Part shown: piece by piece, positions 8,161 to 16,720 of the stretch | Numbering within the stretch: position 1 is the first letter of the stretch | How the letters are laid out: each line of letters opens with the position of its first letter | NCBI GenBank assembly: GCA_965227265.1 | Contig: OZ245738.1 | Span: forward strand, 744,001 to 808,000 | From: UBA2336 sp965227265 | Lineage (GTDB): Bacteria > Bacteroidota > Bacteroidia > Cytophagales > Cyclobacteriaceae | Reading direction: 5' to 3' | Length of the DNA: 64,000 nucleotides | Notes under the pieces: generated by a model | The model's input: only the letters and a program-made list of their open reading frames with translations | The model's database searches: none | Told to the model about the DNA's origin: nothing | Made by a program: the position numbers and the translations under genes

Positions 8161-9510
8161 TTATTTCAGGTCTGAGAAATCGAAATCAGTCTCCAGAAAT
8201 TTAGTGGTGAACTTGCCTGAACGGAAGATGGCATTGTCCATCAATTTGATGTGGAAAGGAATAGTTGTCTTTACACCTTCGATCACGAATTCCTGTAACG
8301 CACGTTTCATTCTTGTAATAACTTCTTCGCGTGATTGTCCGCTTACAATAAGCTTGGCAATCATTGAATCGTAGTTAGGAGGGATTGTGTAACCCGCATA
8401 TACATGGCTATCGATACGAACACCGTGTCCGCCTGGCATGTGAAGATTAGTAATCTTACCCGGAGAAGGACGGAAGCCATTCGCAGGATCTTCTGCGTTG
8501 ATGCGGCATTCCATCGAGAATAAGTTAGGGAAGTAGTTCTTTCCGGAGATCGGTACACCGGCCGCAACCTTAATCTGCTCTTTGATCAAATCGTAATCGG
8601 TAACTTCTTCGGTAATCGGATGCTCTACTTGTATCCGTGTGTTCATTTCCATGAAATAGAAATCACCATGCTTGTCTACCAGGAACTCAATTGTTCCAAC
8701 TCCTTCATAGTTAATAGCCATCGCACCTTTGATGGCAGCAGCGCCCATTTTCTCACGAAGTTCTTGCGTTACAACAGGAGATGGAGTTTCTTCCACCAGT
8801 TTCTGGTGTCTGCGCTGGATGGAGCAATCACGTTCTGATAAGTGGCAAGCTTTACCATATTGATCACCGACCAGTTGAATTTCAATGTGACGCGGCTCTT
8901 CAACAAATTTTTCAAGGTATAGACCATCGTTACCAAATGCAGCAGCGGATTCACGCTTAGCATCATCCCAGGCTTTTTTGAATTCGCCTTCATTGTTAAT
9001 GATGCGCATTCCTTTACCGCCACCACCAGCAGTTGCCTTCACGATAACCGGGTATTTAATTTCTTTCGCCAGTTTCATGCCTTGCTCAATAGAATCAAGC
9101 AAACCGTCTGATCCAGGGATTACCGGAACGCCTGCTTTCTTCATGGTATCTTTTGCCGTGGCTTTGTCGCCCATGGCATTGATCATGGCAGGAGAGGGCC
9201 CAATGAATTTTATTCCGTACTCGTGACAGATTGCAGAAAACTCTGCACGTTCTGACAAGAATCCATAACCCGGATGAATTGCATCTGCACCGGTAATCTC
9301 AGCGGCCGAAATAATCCGTGGAATGTTCAGGTATGAATCTTTGCTTGGCGCATCACCGATACAAACAGCTTCATCTGCAAAACGAACGTGTAAACTTTCG
9401 CGATCAGCAGTTGAATAAACAGCAACTGTCTTAATTCCCATCTCGCGACACGTACGGATAATTCTGAGTGCAATTTCTCCGCGGTTAGCGATTAATATCT
9501 TCTTAAACAT
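8161..9510 (-). CDS. accC: Acetyl-CoA carboxylase, biotin carboxylase subunit
   Basis: This 449-residue ATP-grasp enzyme carboxylates the biotin carried by AccB, the first half of malonyl-CoA synthesis. It starts MFKKILIANRGEIALRI, the family's N-terminal signature, and has the ATP-binding loop GGGGKGMR, the HLSERDCSIQRRHQK segment, and FMEMNTRIQVEHPITEEVT with catalytic Glu and Arg residues. Its length is normal for AccC. It follows accB by 90 bases on the same strand; that gap holds an AT-rich inverted repeat. The carboxyltransferase subunits AccA and AccD are not in the window. Confidence 0.97.
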   Translation of the reverse strand: MFKKILIANRGEIALRIIRTCREMGIKTVAVYSTADRESLHVRFADEAVCIGDAPSKDSYLNIPRIISAAEITGADAIHPGYGFLSERAEFSAICHEYGIKFIGPSPAMINAMGDKATAKDTMKKAGVPVIPGSDGLLDSIEQGMKLAKEIKYPVIVKATAGGGGKGMRIINNEGEFKKAWDDAKRESAAAFGNDGLYLEKFVEEPRHIEIQLVGDQYGKACHLSERDCSIQRRHQKLVEETPSPVVTQELREKMGAAAIKGAMAINYEGVGTIEFLVDKHGDFYFMEMNTRIQVEHPITEEVTDYDLIKEQIKVAAGVPISGKNYFPNLFSMECRINAEDPANGFRPSPGKITNLHMPGGHGVRIDSHVYAGYTIPPNYDSMIAKLIVSGQSREEVITRMKRALQEFVIEGVKTTIPFHIKLMDNAIFRSGKFTTKFLETDFDFSDLK

Positions 9511-9515
9511 AGGTC

Positions 9516-9594
9516 GTTATCAGTTATTAGTTAAAAGTTAATAGTGGTGTTAGTGTTCGTTAACAGTGGAAACTGATAACGGTTAACTAATAAC
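9516..9594. repeat. Imperfect AT-rich inverted repeat between accB and accC
   Basis: GTTATCAG at 9516-9523 is the reverse complement of CTGATAAC at 9573-9580, and GTTATTAGTTAA at 9523-9534 is the reverse complement of the twelve bases at 9583-9594. The two blocks occur in the same order on both sides, so they cannot form one continuous stem, but each can pair. It could be a decayed dispersed repeat or a weak processing structure. Confidence 0.45.
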
Positions 9595-9600
9595 TATTAA

Positions 9601-10128
9601 CTAATCAGGCTCTACAACAAACAACACTTGATCGTATTCAACGGGTGATGAATTCTCAACCATCACTTTCACGATTGTACCCGAAACTTCGGATTCAATT
9701 TCATTGAACAACTTCATAGCTTCAATGATACAAACCGTTTGTCCTTTGGAAACTTTATCACCCACCGAAACAAACGGAGCTGATTCCGGATTTGACGTGC
9801 GATAAAACGTACCGATCATTGGTGATTTTATATCTGCTGTCTTTTTGCCAGCTGCTACCGGAGTTTCTGCAACTGTTTTTGCTACCGGCTGCGTTGTTAC
9901 TTGCGGAGCAGAGGACTGAACCGGAGCTGATACAGATTGCACCGGGCTTGATTTAAATACTTTCTGATCCGGCTCACGCTTCACATGAAGCTTAAGCTCT
10001 TTGGTTTCAACATTAACCTCATTCAATCCGGTTTTGGAAATGAACTCAATAAGGTCTCTGATCTCGGTCGTTTTCATATCGGATGAGTTGGTTTTTGATT
10101 CTGATTTAGTGCTGCGTGTCTTGGCCAT
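9601..10128 (-). CDS. accB: Acetyl-CoA carboxylase, biotin carboxyl carrier protein
   Basis: This 175-residue protein carries the biotin that shuttles CO2 between biotin carboxylase and carboxyltransferase. The N-terminal 50 residues form the short AccB helix domain, followed by a Pro/Ala/Val-rich flexible linker at about 55-95, and the biotinyl domain in the last 80 residues. The biotinylation motif is EAMKLFNEIE with Lys139 as the modified residue. The gene is eight bases downstream of efp and precedes accC, the common efp-accB-accC order. The cofactor would come from a pathway that includes bioB at 28.3 kb. Confidence 0.96.
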   Translation of the reverse strand: MAKTRSTKSESKTNSSDMKTTEIRDLIEFISKTGLNEVNVETKELKLHVKREPDQKVFKSSPVQSVSAPVQSSAPQVTTQPVAKTVAETPVAAGKKTADIKSPMIGTFYRTSNPESAPFVSVGDKVSKGQTVCIIEAMKLFNEIESEVSGTIVKVMVENSSPVEYDQVLFVVEPD

Positions 10129-10135
10129 AGTCAGT

Positions 10136-10699
10136 TTATTTTACACGTTCAATATAAGCGCCATTGCTGGTGTCAATTTTAATCTTGTCGCCTGTGTTTA
10201 CAAACAACGGAACTTTTACTTCTACTCCGTTTTCCAACGTAGCTGCTTTCAAAGTACGCGTTGCAGTATCACCAGCAAGTCCTGGTTCAGTGTACTGAAT
10301 TTCCATAACCACGTGTGCAGGAGGTTCAGCGGTGATAGGTTCTTTACCGTCTTCAAAAGCAATTAATAATGTTACACCTTCTTTCAGGTAAGGAAGTGAA
10401 TCACCCAACAAGTCCTTATCCAAATAGATTTGCTCGAAGGTTTCATTGTCCATGCACACCAGGCTATCACCATCCACATAGATGAAATTATATTCTTTTG
10501 TTTCAACACGAAGGATCTCTGCAGAATCTCCGGGACGAAAACGGTTCTCAACAATACGGCCGTTCTTCACGTTGCGCATTTTGATTTGATAAAACGCGCG
10601 AAGGTTACCCGGTGTGCGGTGCTGAAGTTCTTCAACTTTCATTACCTCACCGTTATACCGCATGTAATTTCCTTTGCTTAAGTCAGAGATGGATGCCAT
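10136..10699 (-). CDS. efp: Elongation factor P
   Basis: This 187-residue protein is EF-P, which binds ribosomes stalled at polyproline stretches and promotes peptide-bond formation. All three beta-barrel domains are present and the length is normal. In the domain I loop that reaches the peptidyl-transferase centre the sequence is HRTPGNLRAF, so the tip residue aligned with the modified Lys34 of E. coli or Arg32 of Pseudomonas is Asn32. A beta-lysylation or rhamnosylation system would therefore have no substrate at this position. It stands at the head of the efp-accB-accC group, with fabH 58 bases upstream. Confidence 0.95.
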   Translation of the reverse strand: MASISDLSKGNYMRYNGEVMKVEELQHRTPGNLRAFYQIKMRNVKNGRIVENRFRPGDSAEILRVETKEYNFIYVDGDSLVCMDNETFEQIYLDKDLLGDSLPYLKEGVTLLIAFEDGKEPITAEPPAHVVMEIQYTEPGLAGDTATRTLKAATLENGVEVKVPLFVNTGDKIKIDTSNGAYIERVK

Positions 10700-10757
10700 A
10701 AAATTTAAAACGCCTTTAATTTATAAAAGAAAATGAAAATGTGATCTTGAAATCGGT

Positions 10758-11756
10758 TTAGTTGGAATTATACGCCCATTTGAGGTAAATCGACCCCCAC
10801 GTAAAGCCTCCGCCAAAAGCAGCAAATATTAAATTGTCGCCTTTCTTAAGTTGCTTTTCGTAATCCCACAATAATAAAGGAAGCGTGCCCGCTGTTGTGT
10901 TGCCGTACTTGGCGATGTTCATCATCACTTTGTCTTCCGTAAGGCCCATACGATTCGCAGTCGCATCAATAATGCGTTTGTTTGCCTGGTGAGCAACAAG
11001 CCAGGTTATATCATCACCGGTTAAGTGATTGCGTTGCATAATTTCTGCTGACACATCAGCCATGTTCGTAACAGCAAACTTGAATACTGTTGCGCCTTCC
11101 TGTTGCGCATAATGAAGATTTGCTTCTACTGATGCTTGTGTTGCGGGGATGCGGCTTCCGCCTGCAGGCATTCTCAAAAATTGTGCACCCGATCCATCAC
11201 TTTTTAATATGGAATCCAGTACACCAACTTCTTCAGTTGTTGGTTCAAGTAACACAGCTCCGCAACCATCACCAAAGATGATACACGTTGCGCGATCTTT
11301 ATAGTTAACAATGGATGACATTTTATCACCACCCACAACAATTACTTTTCTATGCGTACCTGATTCTATAAACTTAGATCCGGTTGTTAAGGCAAATAAA
11401 AATCCTGAACACGCAGCGGAAATATCAAAGCTGAAGGAGTTTGTTGCGCCAATCATATCCGCTACCAAATTGGCTGTAGAAGGGAAGGGCATATCCGGTG
11501 TTACCGTAGCAACAATGATCAGGTCAATCTCTTTCGGATCGGTTTTAGTTTTTTTGAGAAGCTCTTTCACAGCTTCAGCAGCCATGTGTGAAGTGCCTTT
11601 GCCTTCGCCTTTTAAGATCCTTCTTTCTTTGATACCAGTCCGGGTGGTTATCCACTCATCGTTGGTCTCAACCATGGTTTCCAGTTCCTGATTGGTTAGA
11701 ATGTAGTCGGGAACATAACCACCTACACCTGTAATTGCTGCCCGGATTTTACTCAT
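10758..11756 (-). CDS. fabH: 3-oxoacyl-ACP synthase III
   Basis: This 332-residue KASIII condenses acetyl-CoA (or a branched acyl-CoA) with malonyl-ACP to start fatty-acid chains. The catalytic triad is visible: Cys in DISAACSGFLFAL, His in LVAHQANKRI and Asn in KYGNTTAGTLPL. The glycine-rich C-terminal FAAFGGGFTWGSIYLKW is typical. It lies in the rpmF-fabH-efp-accB-accC cluster. In many bacteria plsX separates rpmF and fabH, but here the gap of 187 bases holds no plsX. A terminator-like hairpin upstream suggests fabH has its own promoter. Confidence 0.96.
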   Translation of the reverse strand: MSKIRAAITGVGGYVPDYILTNQELETMVETNDEWITTRTGIKERRILKGEGKGTSHMAAEAVKELLKKTKTDPKEIDLIIVATVTPDMPFPSTANLVADMIGATNSFSFDISAACSGFLFALTTGSKFIESGTHRKVIVVGGDKMSSIVNYKDRATCIIFGDGCGAVLLEPTTEEVGVLDSILKSDGSGAQFLRMPAGGSRIPATQASVEANLHYAQQEGATVFKFAVTNMADVSAEIMQRNHLTGDDITWLVAHQANKRIIDATANRMGLTEDKVMMNIAKYGNTTAGTLPLLLWDYEKQLKKGDNLIFAAFGGGFTWGSIYLKWAYNSN

Positions 11757-11800
11757 ATCCTGTTTTTACACTGATGCGATTTACCGTTTTCGTAAACCTA

Positions 11801-11835
11801 TAAAAAGCAAAAAGCCCGATTTTACAATCGAGCGC
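11801..11835 (-). terminator. Rho-independent terminator downstream of rpmF
   Basis: On the minus strand CTCGATT pairs with AATCGGG around a GTAA loop (stem at 11815-11832), followed by CTTTTTGCTTTTT. It lies about 110 bases after the rpmF stop and before fabH, so it would separate the DUF177-rpmF transcript from fabH. Confidence 0.6.
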
Positions 11836-11943
11836 TTTAAGTTATTGATTATCTGTACGATACAGACTATTTCTTATCGCTGACCCGGCTTTAAGCTGCT
11901 TGCGCATGTTGTGGCCGGTAATCAGGGTAAGAAACTGCATGTC

Positions 11944-12135
11944 TTACGCTAACACTTCTTTTTCCATTACCACACGGCCGTTGTAATACAGCTTGCCTTC
12001 TACCCAGAAAGCGCGGTGTGGCAGGTGGTGCTCACCCGTTGTTGGACACACAGCCATTGTTTTTGCAGTAGCTTTGTAGTGTGTTCTTCTTTTATCTCTG
12101 CGGGTCTTCGAGGTTTTTCTTTTTGGATTCGGCAT
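11944..12135 (-). CDS. rpmF: 50S ribosomal protein bL32
   Basis: This 63-residue basic protein is bL32, a component of the large ribosomal subunit. It begins MPNPKRKTSKTRRDKRRTHY and has the core CPTTGEHHLPHRAF typical of Bacteroidota bL32. Only one Cys is present, so this is the zinc-free (C-minus) form. It directly follows the DUF177 gene (ten-base gap), the widely conserved yceD-rpmF pairing. A hairpin terminator lies downstream. Confidence 0.95.
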   Translation of the reverse strand: MPNPKRKTSKTRRDKRRTHYKATAKTMAVCPTTGEHHLPHRAFWVEGKLYYNGRVVMEKEVLA

Positions 12136-12145
12136 AACTCAACTA

Positions 12146-12655
12146 TTAATTTTTATTCAACTTCTTTAACATTTCCCAACGAGGATCAATCTCGTCTTCT
12201 TTCTTTTCTTCGTCCGGATCGGAAGAGTAAATAATCCCTTCTTCATCCGATTCGTCTTGGTATCGTGGGTGCAGTTTTTTCATCGGTACCGCCAAGGCGA
12301 TAAACTCGTAGATGTACTGACCAACTTCCAGAATTTCAGTTCCGTGCTGGATCATGATCACATCCTCGCTGACTTCCATATCCTGGTCGCCATATTTGAA
12401 AATGATCTTGCGTTTAACATCAATCGGATAATCAAATTCATCCAGACTGCGATCACACACCAGCTTCACCGAACCCACTAATTTAAATTCAGTTTCCAGG
12501 AAAGTTTCGCGCTTATCGAGCGTCACGTCAACCGTGAATTTTCCTTCGGAAACCAGTCCTTTATCATATTTCCCGAAAAACTCATTCCCAAATTCATAGT
12601 GAAATTGGTGAATGGCGAAGCTCAGGCCTGAAATATTAATTCGAAACGACTCCAT
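12146..12655 (-). CDS. DUF177/YceD family protein
   Basis: This protein of 169 residues belongs to the YceD/DUF177 family, almost always encoded just before rpmF and implicated in 23S rRNA or 50S subunit maturation. It begins MESFRINISGLSFAIHQF and has the central CDRSLDEFDYPI segment that matches the family's CxRCL region with changes, so the zinc-binding Cys pair is not intact. The C-terminal 40 residues are acidic (DESDEEGIIYSSDPDEEKKEDEIDPRWEML), ending with the conserved DPRWEML. I chose ATG 12655; an in-frame ATG at 12673 would add six residues. Confidence 0.88.
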   Translation of the reverse strand: MESFRINISGLSFAIHQFHYEFGNEFFGKYDKGLVSEGKFTVDVTLDKRETFLETEFKLVGSVKLVCDRSLDEFDYPIDVKRKIIFKYGDQDMEVSEDVIMIQHGTEILEVGQYIYEFIALAVPMKKLHPRYQDESDEEGIIYSSDPDEEKKEDEIDPRWEMLKKLNKN

Positions 12656-12753
12656 ACAACCCCATCCGGGCATTAAAAATGGTCGGCAAATGTATGAAAA
12701 ATATCAGAAATTGAAAAGATTGACCAGATTTTGCGGTCTGAAAATCAAGGTTT

Positions 12754-13140
12754 TTAAAGGTATTCGGTAAGGGCGGCCTGTTTGAGTTCTTCACGGCTTT
12801 TTAGCTCGAAATTCTCTACAAAATAGTCGATTATGCCTTTTTTGAAGCCCAGTTTAATGGCTACGTTCCTACAGAAAGTAAGCTCGCTGTCAAAAATCTT
12901 CTGATCGGCCAACATCAGCTCAATACTGGTCAATAAATAATCCAGCTTTTGTTCCGGTGATAATGCCCCCAGCGAACCAATTGGCTCAGGATTTTTAATG
13001 AGCTGATTTACATCCTCTTCCGAGAAGTTACGGTCTTTCGCAATCCGATAAATCAGCTCACGCTCACTCTTGGCAAAGTGTTTATCAGATTCTGCCAGTT
13101 GAATAAGAAGGTTGAGCTTTTTACGTGTTACGATGTCCAT
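12754..13140 (-). CDS. TerB-like helical protein
   Basis: This 128-residue, all-helical protein resembles the TerB fold: an N-terminal LIQLAESDKHFAKSERELIYRIAKDRNFSEEDVNQLI segment like the acidic Asp/Glu helix pairs of TerB, followed by LTSIELMLADQKIFDSELTFCRNVAIKLGF. In other organisms TerB-type proteins relate to tellurite resistance or act as membrane-associated scaffolds; the role here is unknown. It lies between pdxA and the DUF177 gene on the same strand with short gaps and is probably cotranscribed. Confidence 0.65.
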   Translation of the reverse strand: MDIVTRKKLNLLIQLAESDKHFAKSERELIYRIAKDRNFSEEDVNQLIKNPEPIGSLGALSPEQKLDYLLTSIELMLADQKIFDSELTFCRNVAIKLGFKKGIIDYFVENFELKSREELKQAALTEYL

Positions 13141-13231
13141 TGCGAGTCAAACTAAAAACAAATATACGCATCCATTCGGCTTGCATACTACTTTTTACGG
13201 CCTAAAGGCGAATTGAAACAATTAACCCAGG

Positions 13232-14266
13232 TTATTTTTCTGTAGACGGCTCGGTACGGTTTTTTAAAATGTTAAGCGCTGTATAGATGGCTTGGCGCAT
13301 TGATTTTTCATCTGCCTGATTCTTACCAGCTATCGCATAAGCAGTTCCATGATCGGGTGATGTACGAACAACCGGAAGTCCAGCTGTGTAGTTCACACCT
13401 GAATCAAACGCGATAGTTTTAAAAGGAGCAAGCCCCTGATCGTGATACATGGCAAGAATGCCGTCATATTTAAGATATCCTCCGGCAGCAAAAAATCCAT
13501 CAGCCGGCAATGGACCGTTAACAACTTTACCCTGATTTTTAAGATCGTTGATTAAGGGTTTTAAAATCTTTTCATCCTCTTCACCAATCAATCCATTGTC
13601 ACCAGCATGTGGGTTTAATCCCAGGATGGCAATTTTAGGTTTTACAATTCCGAAGTCTTTTTTAAGGGATGATTCTAATGCTTTATACTTTGCTTCAACG
13701 CGTTCGCGTGTAATTAATGACGCAACCTGACTGATCGCAACATGCTCGGTAACTAATCCAACGCGTAATGTGTCGCTTGTTAATAACATCAGGTGATCTT
13801 TTGTGCTGAAGAACTCGGCTAAAAATTCGGTGTGACCTCTGAACGGAAACTCATCGCTATGAATTGTACTTTTATCAATAGGACCTGTTACCAATGCGTC
13901 AAGCAAACCATCTTTTAAATCAGTTGCGGCTTGTTGTAAGGCTTGAAGTGCTGCCCGACCTGATTCCTTTGATGCTTTGCCAGGATTTGCTTCCAGGTTC
14001 TCATCCCAAACACTTACCACATTAATCTGTTTCGGAGTATACTGACCGCGGTTCCGAACCTGGTTGTAACTAAACTCTTCAATGTTGAGCTGCTTTTTAT
14101 AGAAGGATAAAACTTTACCTGACCCGTAGATAACTGGCGTAATCATGCTTAGTATCCGGTTATCGCAAAGTGATTTAATGACTACCTCAGGGCCAACACC
14201 ATTAATATCACCTAGCGTAATGCCAATTCTGGGTTTATCGAATTTAGGAGGTTGATTCATGCTCAT
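13232..14266 (-). CDS. pdxA: 4-hydroxythreonine-4-phosphate dehydrogenase
   Basis: This 344-residue NAD-dependent enzyme oxidises 4-phosphohydroxy-L-threonine in the DXP-dependent pathway to pyridoxal phosphate. Signatures are GITLGDINGVGPEVVIKSL at the N-terminus, GHTEFLAEFF (metal-binding His), GLNPHAGDNGLIG and MYHDQGLAPFKTIAF, whose His helps bind the divalent metal. Length is as expected. It is divergent from rsmA, and both promoters must lie within the short segment between them, which supports a downstream start for rsmA. Confidence 0.95.
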   Translation of the reverse strand: MSMNQPPKFDKPRIGITLGDINGVGPEVVIKSLCDNRILSMITPVIYGSGKVLSFYKKQLNIEEFSYNQVRNRGQYTPKQINVVSVWDENLEANPGKASKESGRAALQALQQAATDLKDGLLDALVTGPIDKSTIHSDEFPFRGHTEFLAEFFSTKDHLMLLTSDTLRVGLVTEHVAISQVASLITRERVEAKYKALESSLKKDFGIVKPKIAILGLNPHAGDNGLIGEEDEKILKPLINDLKNQGKVVNGPLPADGFFAAGGYLKYDGILAMYHDQGLAPFKTIAFDSGVNYTAGLPVVRTSPDHGTAYAIAGKNQADEKSMRQAIYTALNILKNRTEPSTEK

Positions 14267-14349
14267 TTACATTGATGAGTACAATTTTACGGAATTTGTC
14301 GGCTTTAAAAATTTTGTCGAGTACTTTCGTGGCTTACGAAAGCAAATCA

Positions 14350-15132
14350 TTGGTACGCGCAAAGAAATTTTTAGGGCAGCATTTCCTCAACGATCAGGGC
14401 ATTGCGAAACAAATTGTTGATTCTCTGGTGAATGAGGGGAATGGGAACGTGCTGGAGATTGGTCCGGGTACCGGTGTGCTAACCAAATTTCTTGTTCAAG
14501 ATAAAACCATCAGCTTAAAGGTTATTGAGATCGATTGGGATTCTGTAGCACATTTGAAAAAGCATTACCCATCGCTGAGTATTATTGAAGGTGACTTTCT
14601 TAAACTGAACCTTCAGGAAATTTTTGGAAGCAGTTTTTCCATCATTGGAAATTTTCCGTACAACATCTCATCACAAATATTCTTTAAAGTACTTGAGCAG
14701 CGTAACATGGTTGACCAAGTTGTGTGTATGTTGCAGAAAGAAGTGGCAGAGCGCATTGCAGAGCCTCCGGGAACAAAAACGTATGGTATCTTAAGTGTTT
14801 TGCTTCAGGCATTTTATGACATTGAATATCTCTTCAAGGTTTCACCAACTGTTTTTATTCCGCCACCTAAAGTGATGTCGGCCGTGATCAGACTTAAGCG
14901 TAACAAGCGCGAGAAACTTGAGTGTGATGAAGCGATGTTCTTCAAGGTTGTGAAGCAAGGATTTAATAATCGGAGGAAAACTTTGCGTAACGCATTAAAA
15001 AGTCTGAATTTAGCACCCGAATTTTCATCTCTTCCGATATTCGAACAGCGAGCTGAACGCTTATCGGTTGATGAGTTTGTATACATCACTCAATTACTGG
15101 AAAAGAGTCGTGGAGGAACTGATACAGTTTGA
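14350..15132 (+). CDS. rsmA: 16S rRNA (adenine1518/1519-N6) dimethyltransferase
   Basis: This SAM-dependent enzyme (KsgA) dimethylates two adenines in helix 45 of 16S rRNA late in 30S assembly. Motifs are VRAKKFLGQHFLND, the SAM loop EIGPGTGVLT, motif IV NFPYNIS, and VPTVFIPPPKVMSAVIRL-like sequence near the C-terminal domain. I placed the start at the TTG at 14350, giving MVRAKKFLGQHF as in relatives (260 residues). A GTG at 14329 or a TTG at 14272 would add residues without recognisable conservation and would run into the pdxA promoter region. Its end overlaps the start of mgtE. Confidence 0.93.
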   Translation: MVRAKKFLGQHFLNDQGIAKQIVDSLVNEGNGNVLEIGPGTGVLTKFLVQDKTISLKVIEIDWDSVAHLKKHYPSLSIIEGDFLKLNLQEIFGSSFSIIGNFPYNISSQIFFKVLEQRNMVDQVVCMLQKEVAERIAEPPGTKTYGILSVLLQAFYDIEYLFKVSPTVFIPPPKVMSAVIRLKRNKREKLECDEAMFFKVVKQGFNNRRKTLRNALKSLNLAPEFSSLPIFEQRAERLSVDEFVYITQLLEKSRGGTDTV

Positions 15133-16468
15133 GCTATCCAAAGAGTTTGTTGAGCGTTTTCAACGAGCACTGGATGAGCGCGACCAAAAATTCATACTCC
15201 AATCGCTGGAGGATGTAAATCCGGCTGATATTTCAGCCTTGCTTTATGAGTTCAATTCAGAGGAGTCCAAGTATGTTATGGACTTGCTGCCTCTTGAAGC
15301 CCAGGCAGAGATTGTCAACGATCTGGATGCAACTACACGGGTTAATTTTTTAAAAATTTACGAACCTGCCGAAATCACCACGTTAATCAATTTGCTTAAC
15401 TCTGATGATGCTGCTGATATTCTGAATGAGCAACCCATTAAGCTCCGGGAAGAAATCCTGCATGCGCTGGAGCCTGAGCTTCGCGCGCAAGTAATTGATC
15501 TTCTGCGCTACGAAGAAAATGTAGCCGGAGGGTTGATGGCCAAAGAGCTTATCAAAGTTCGTAATCACTGGACAGTGGTTCAATGCATTGATGAGATTCG
15601 TAAGCAAGCTGAGAACGTTGATAAATTCTACGCGGTTTATGTAGTGGACGATCGCGACAAGCTTTTGGGCAGAGTTTCGTTGAAAGATCTTGTGCTTTCC
15701 GATGCCCGCAAAGTTGTCTCTGATATTATTGAAGAAGAAGAGATCGTTTCCGTTGAAACTTATTTGGACGATACTGAAGTGGCCGACATCATGCGGAAGT
15801 ATGATTTGGAATCTGTTCCCGTTGTAAATGTGCAAGGTCAGTTAGTTGGAAGGATTACGATCGATGACGTGGTAGATGTGATCACTGAGCAAGCTGAAGA
15901 AGATCGTCAGTTGATGTCTGGTATCTCGGAAGATGTTGAGGAAGATGATAGCGTTTGGAAAAATACCCGAGCGCGTTTACCGTGGCTTCTCATCGGTATT
16001 TTCGGTGGACTTCTGAATGCAAAATTCATGGGCTTGTTTGAAATGGAGCTTAACCAGGTGGCGGCAATAGCTTTTTTTATTCCGCTTATTCAGGCAACCG
16101 GTGGAAATGTGGGTATTCAATCTTCATCTTTAATTGTGCAAAGTCTGGCAAACCCGGGATTTGTAGAAGAAGGGCTTTGGAAACGTCTCTCAAAAGTTTT
16201 CCTTGTTGCATTGCTCAATGGAGTTTTTCTATCTGTAATCGTTTTGGGTACAAATCTTTTAATATTTGATCAGCAGGTTTTATCCTTTGTAGTTGCTATT
16301 GCACTTTTTAGTGTTGTTGTATTTGCATCTTTTATTGGAACCGTAACGCCTTTGATTTTAAACCGTTTCGGATTTAACCCGGCACTTGCTTCGGGCCCGT
16401 TCATTACTACTACTAATGACCTTTTGGGTTTAACAATCTACTTCCTCACGGTTCATTTACTCATGTAG
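15110..16468 (+). CDS. mgtE: MgtE magnesium transporter
   Basis: This protein of 452 residues is an MgtE-type Mg2+ channel of the inner membrane. It has the helical N domain (DVNPADISALLYEFNSEES and LNSDDAADIL repeats), two CBS domains at about 130-250 (KVRNHWTVVQCIDEIRKQ and DDTEVADIMRKYDLESVPVV), the plug helix, and five membrane helices with the pore-forming PLIQATGGNVGIQSSSL motif. Acidic residues between the cytosolic domains sense Mg2+ in this family. I chose the GTG at 15110 (MEELIQFELSKEF); the gene then overlaps rsmA by 23 bases, suggesting coupled translation. Confidence 0.94.
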   Translation: MEELIQFELSKEFVERFQRALDERDQKFILQSLEDVNPADISALLYEFNSEESKYVMDLLPLEAQAEIVNDLDATTRVNFLKIYEPAEITTLINLLNSDDAADILNEQPIKLREEILHALEPELRAQVIDLLRYEENVAGGLMAKELIKVRNHWTVVQCIDEIRKQAENVDKFYAVYVVDDRDKLLGRVSLKDLVLSDARKVVSDIIEEEEIVSVETYLDDTEVADIMRKYDLESVPVVNVQGQLVGRITIDDVVDVITEQAEEDRQLMSGISEDVEEDDSVWKNTRARLPWLLIGIFGGLLNAKFMGLFEMELNQVAAIAFFIPLIQATGGNVGIQSSSLIVQSLANPGFVEEGLWKRLSKVFLVALLNGVFLSVIVLGTNLLIFDQQVLSFVVAIALFSVVVFASFIGTVTPLILNRFGFNPALASGPFITTTNDLLGLTIYFLTVHLLM

Positions 16469-16720
16469 GTTAATGTAAGATTTTGAACCTTCATTCAGCT
16501 TGTTGGTAATCCTGAATCTATAGCTAGTGATTTGATAATCAGATTAAACGCCTGTACGGCAGTTAATGCGCGTAAATTCAGATTGTTTAAATGAGTAGTT
16601 TTTGATGTATGTTTATTCGATTAGATTTTCCGCATGAAATTGATCTTCATATCAAAAATCCTTTAGATTTGGGTTAGCGGGATAAACGCTCCCCGGTACT
16701 AATTATTGTCGCAAAAGCTT

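Noticed and set aside
8620..9226. Long frames on the plus strand opposite accC.
   Set aside because: They are antisense shadows of a strongly conserved gene, with no independent start signals or family resemblance.
11842..11940. A 32-codon frame on the minus strand starting three bases after the rpmF stop.
   Set aside because: It has no similarity to PlsX or any family I know, no hydrophobic or signal features, and random-looking composition. It ends near the terminator stem by chance.
14272..14349. A 26-residue N-terminal extension of rsmA from a TTG.
   Set aside because: The extension is not like RsmA relatives and would occupy the only space for the divergent pdxA and rsmA promoters.
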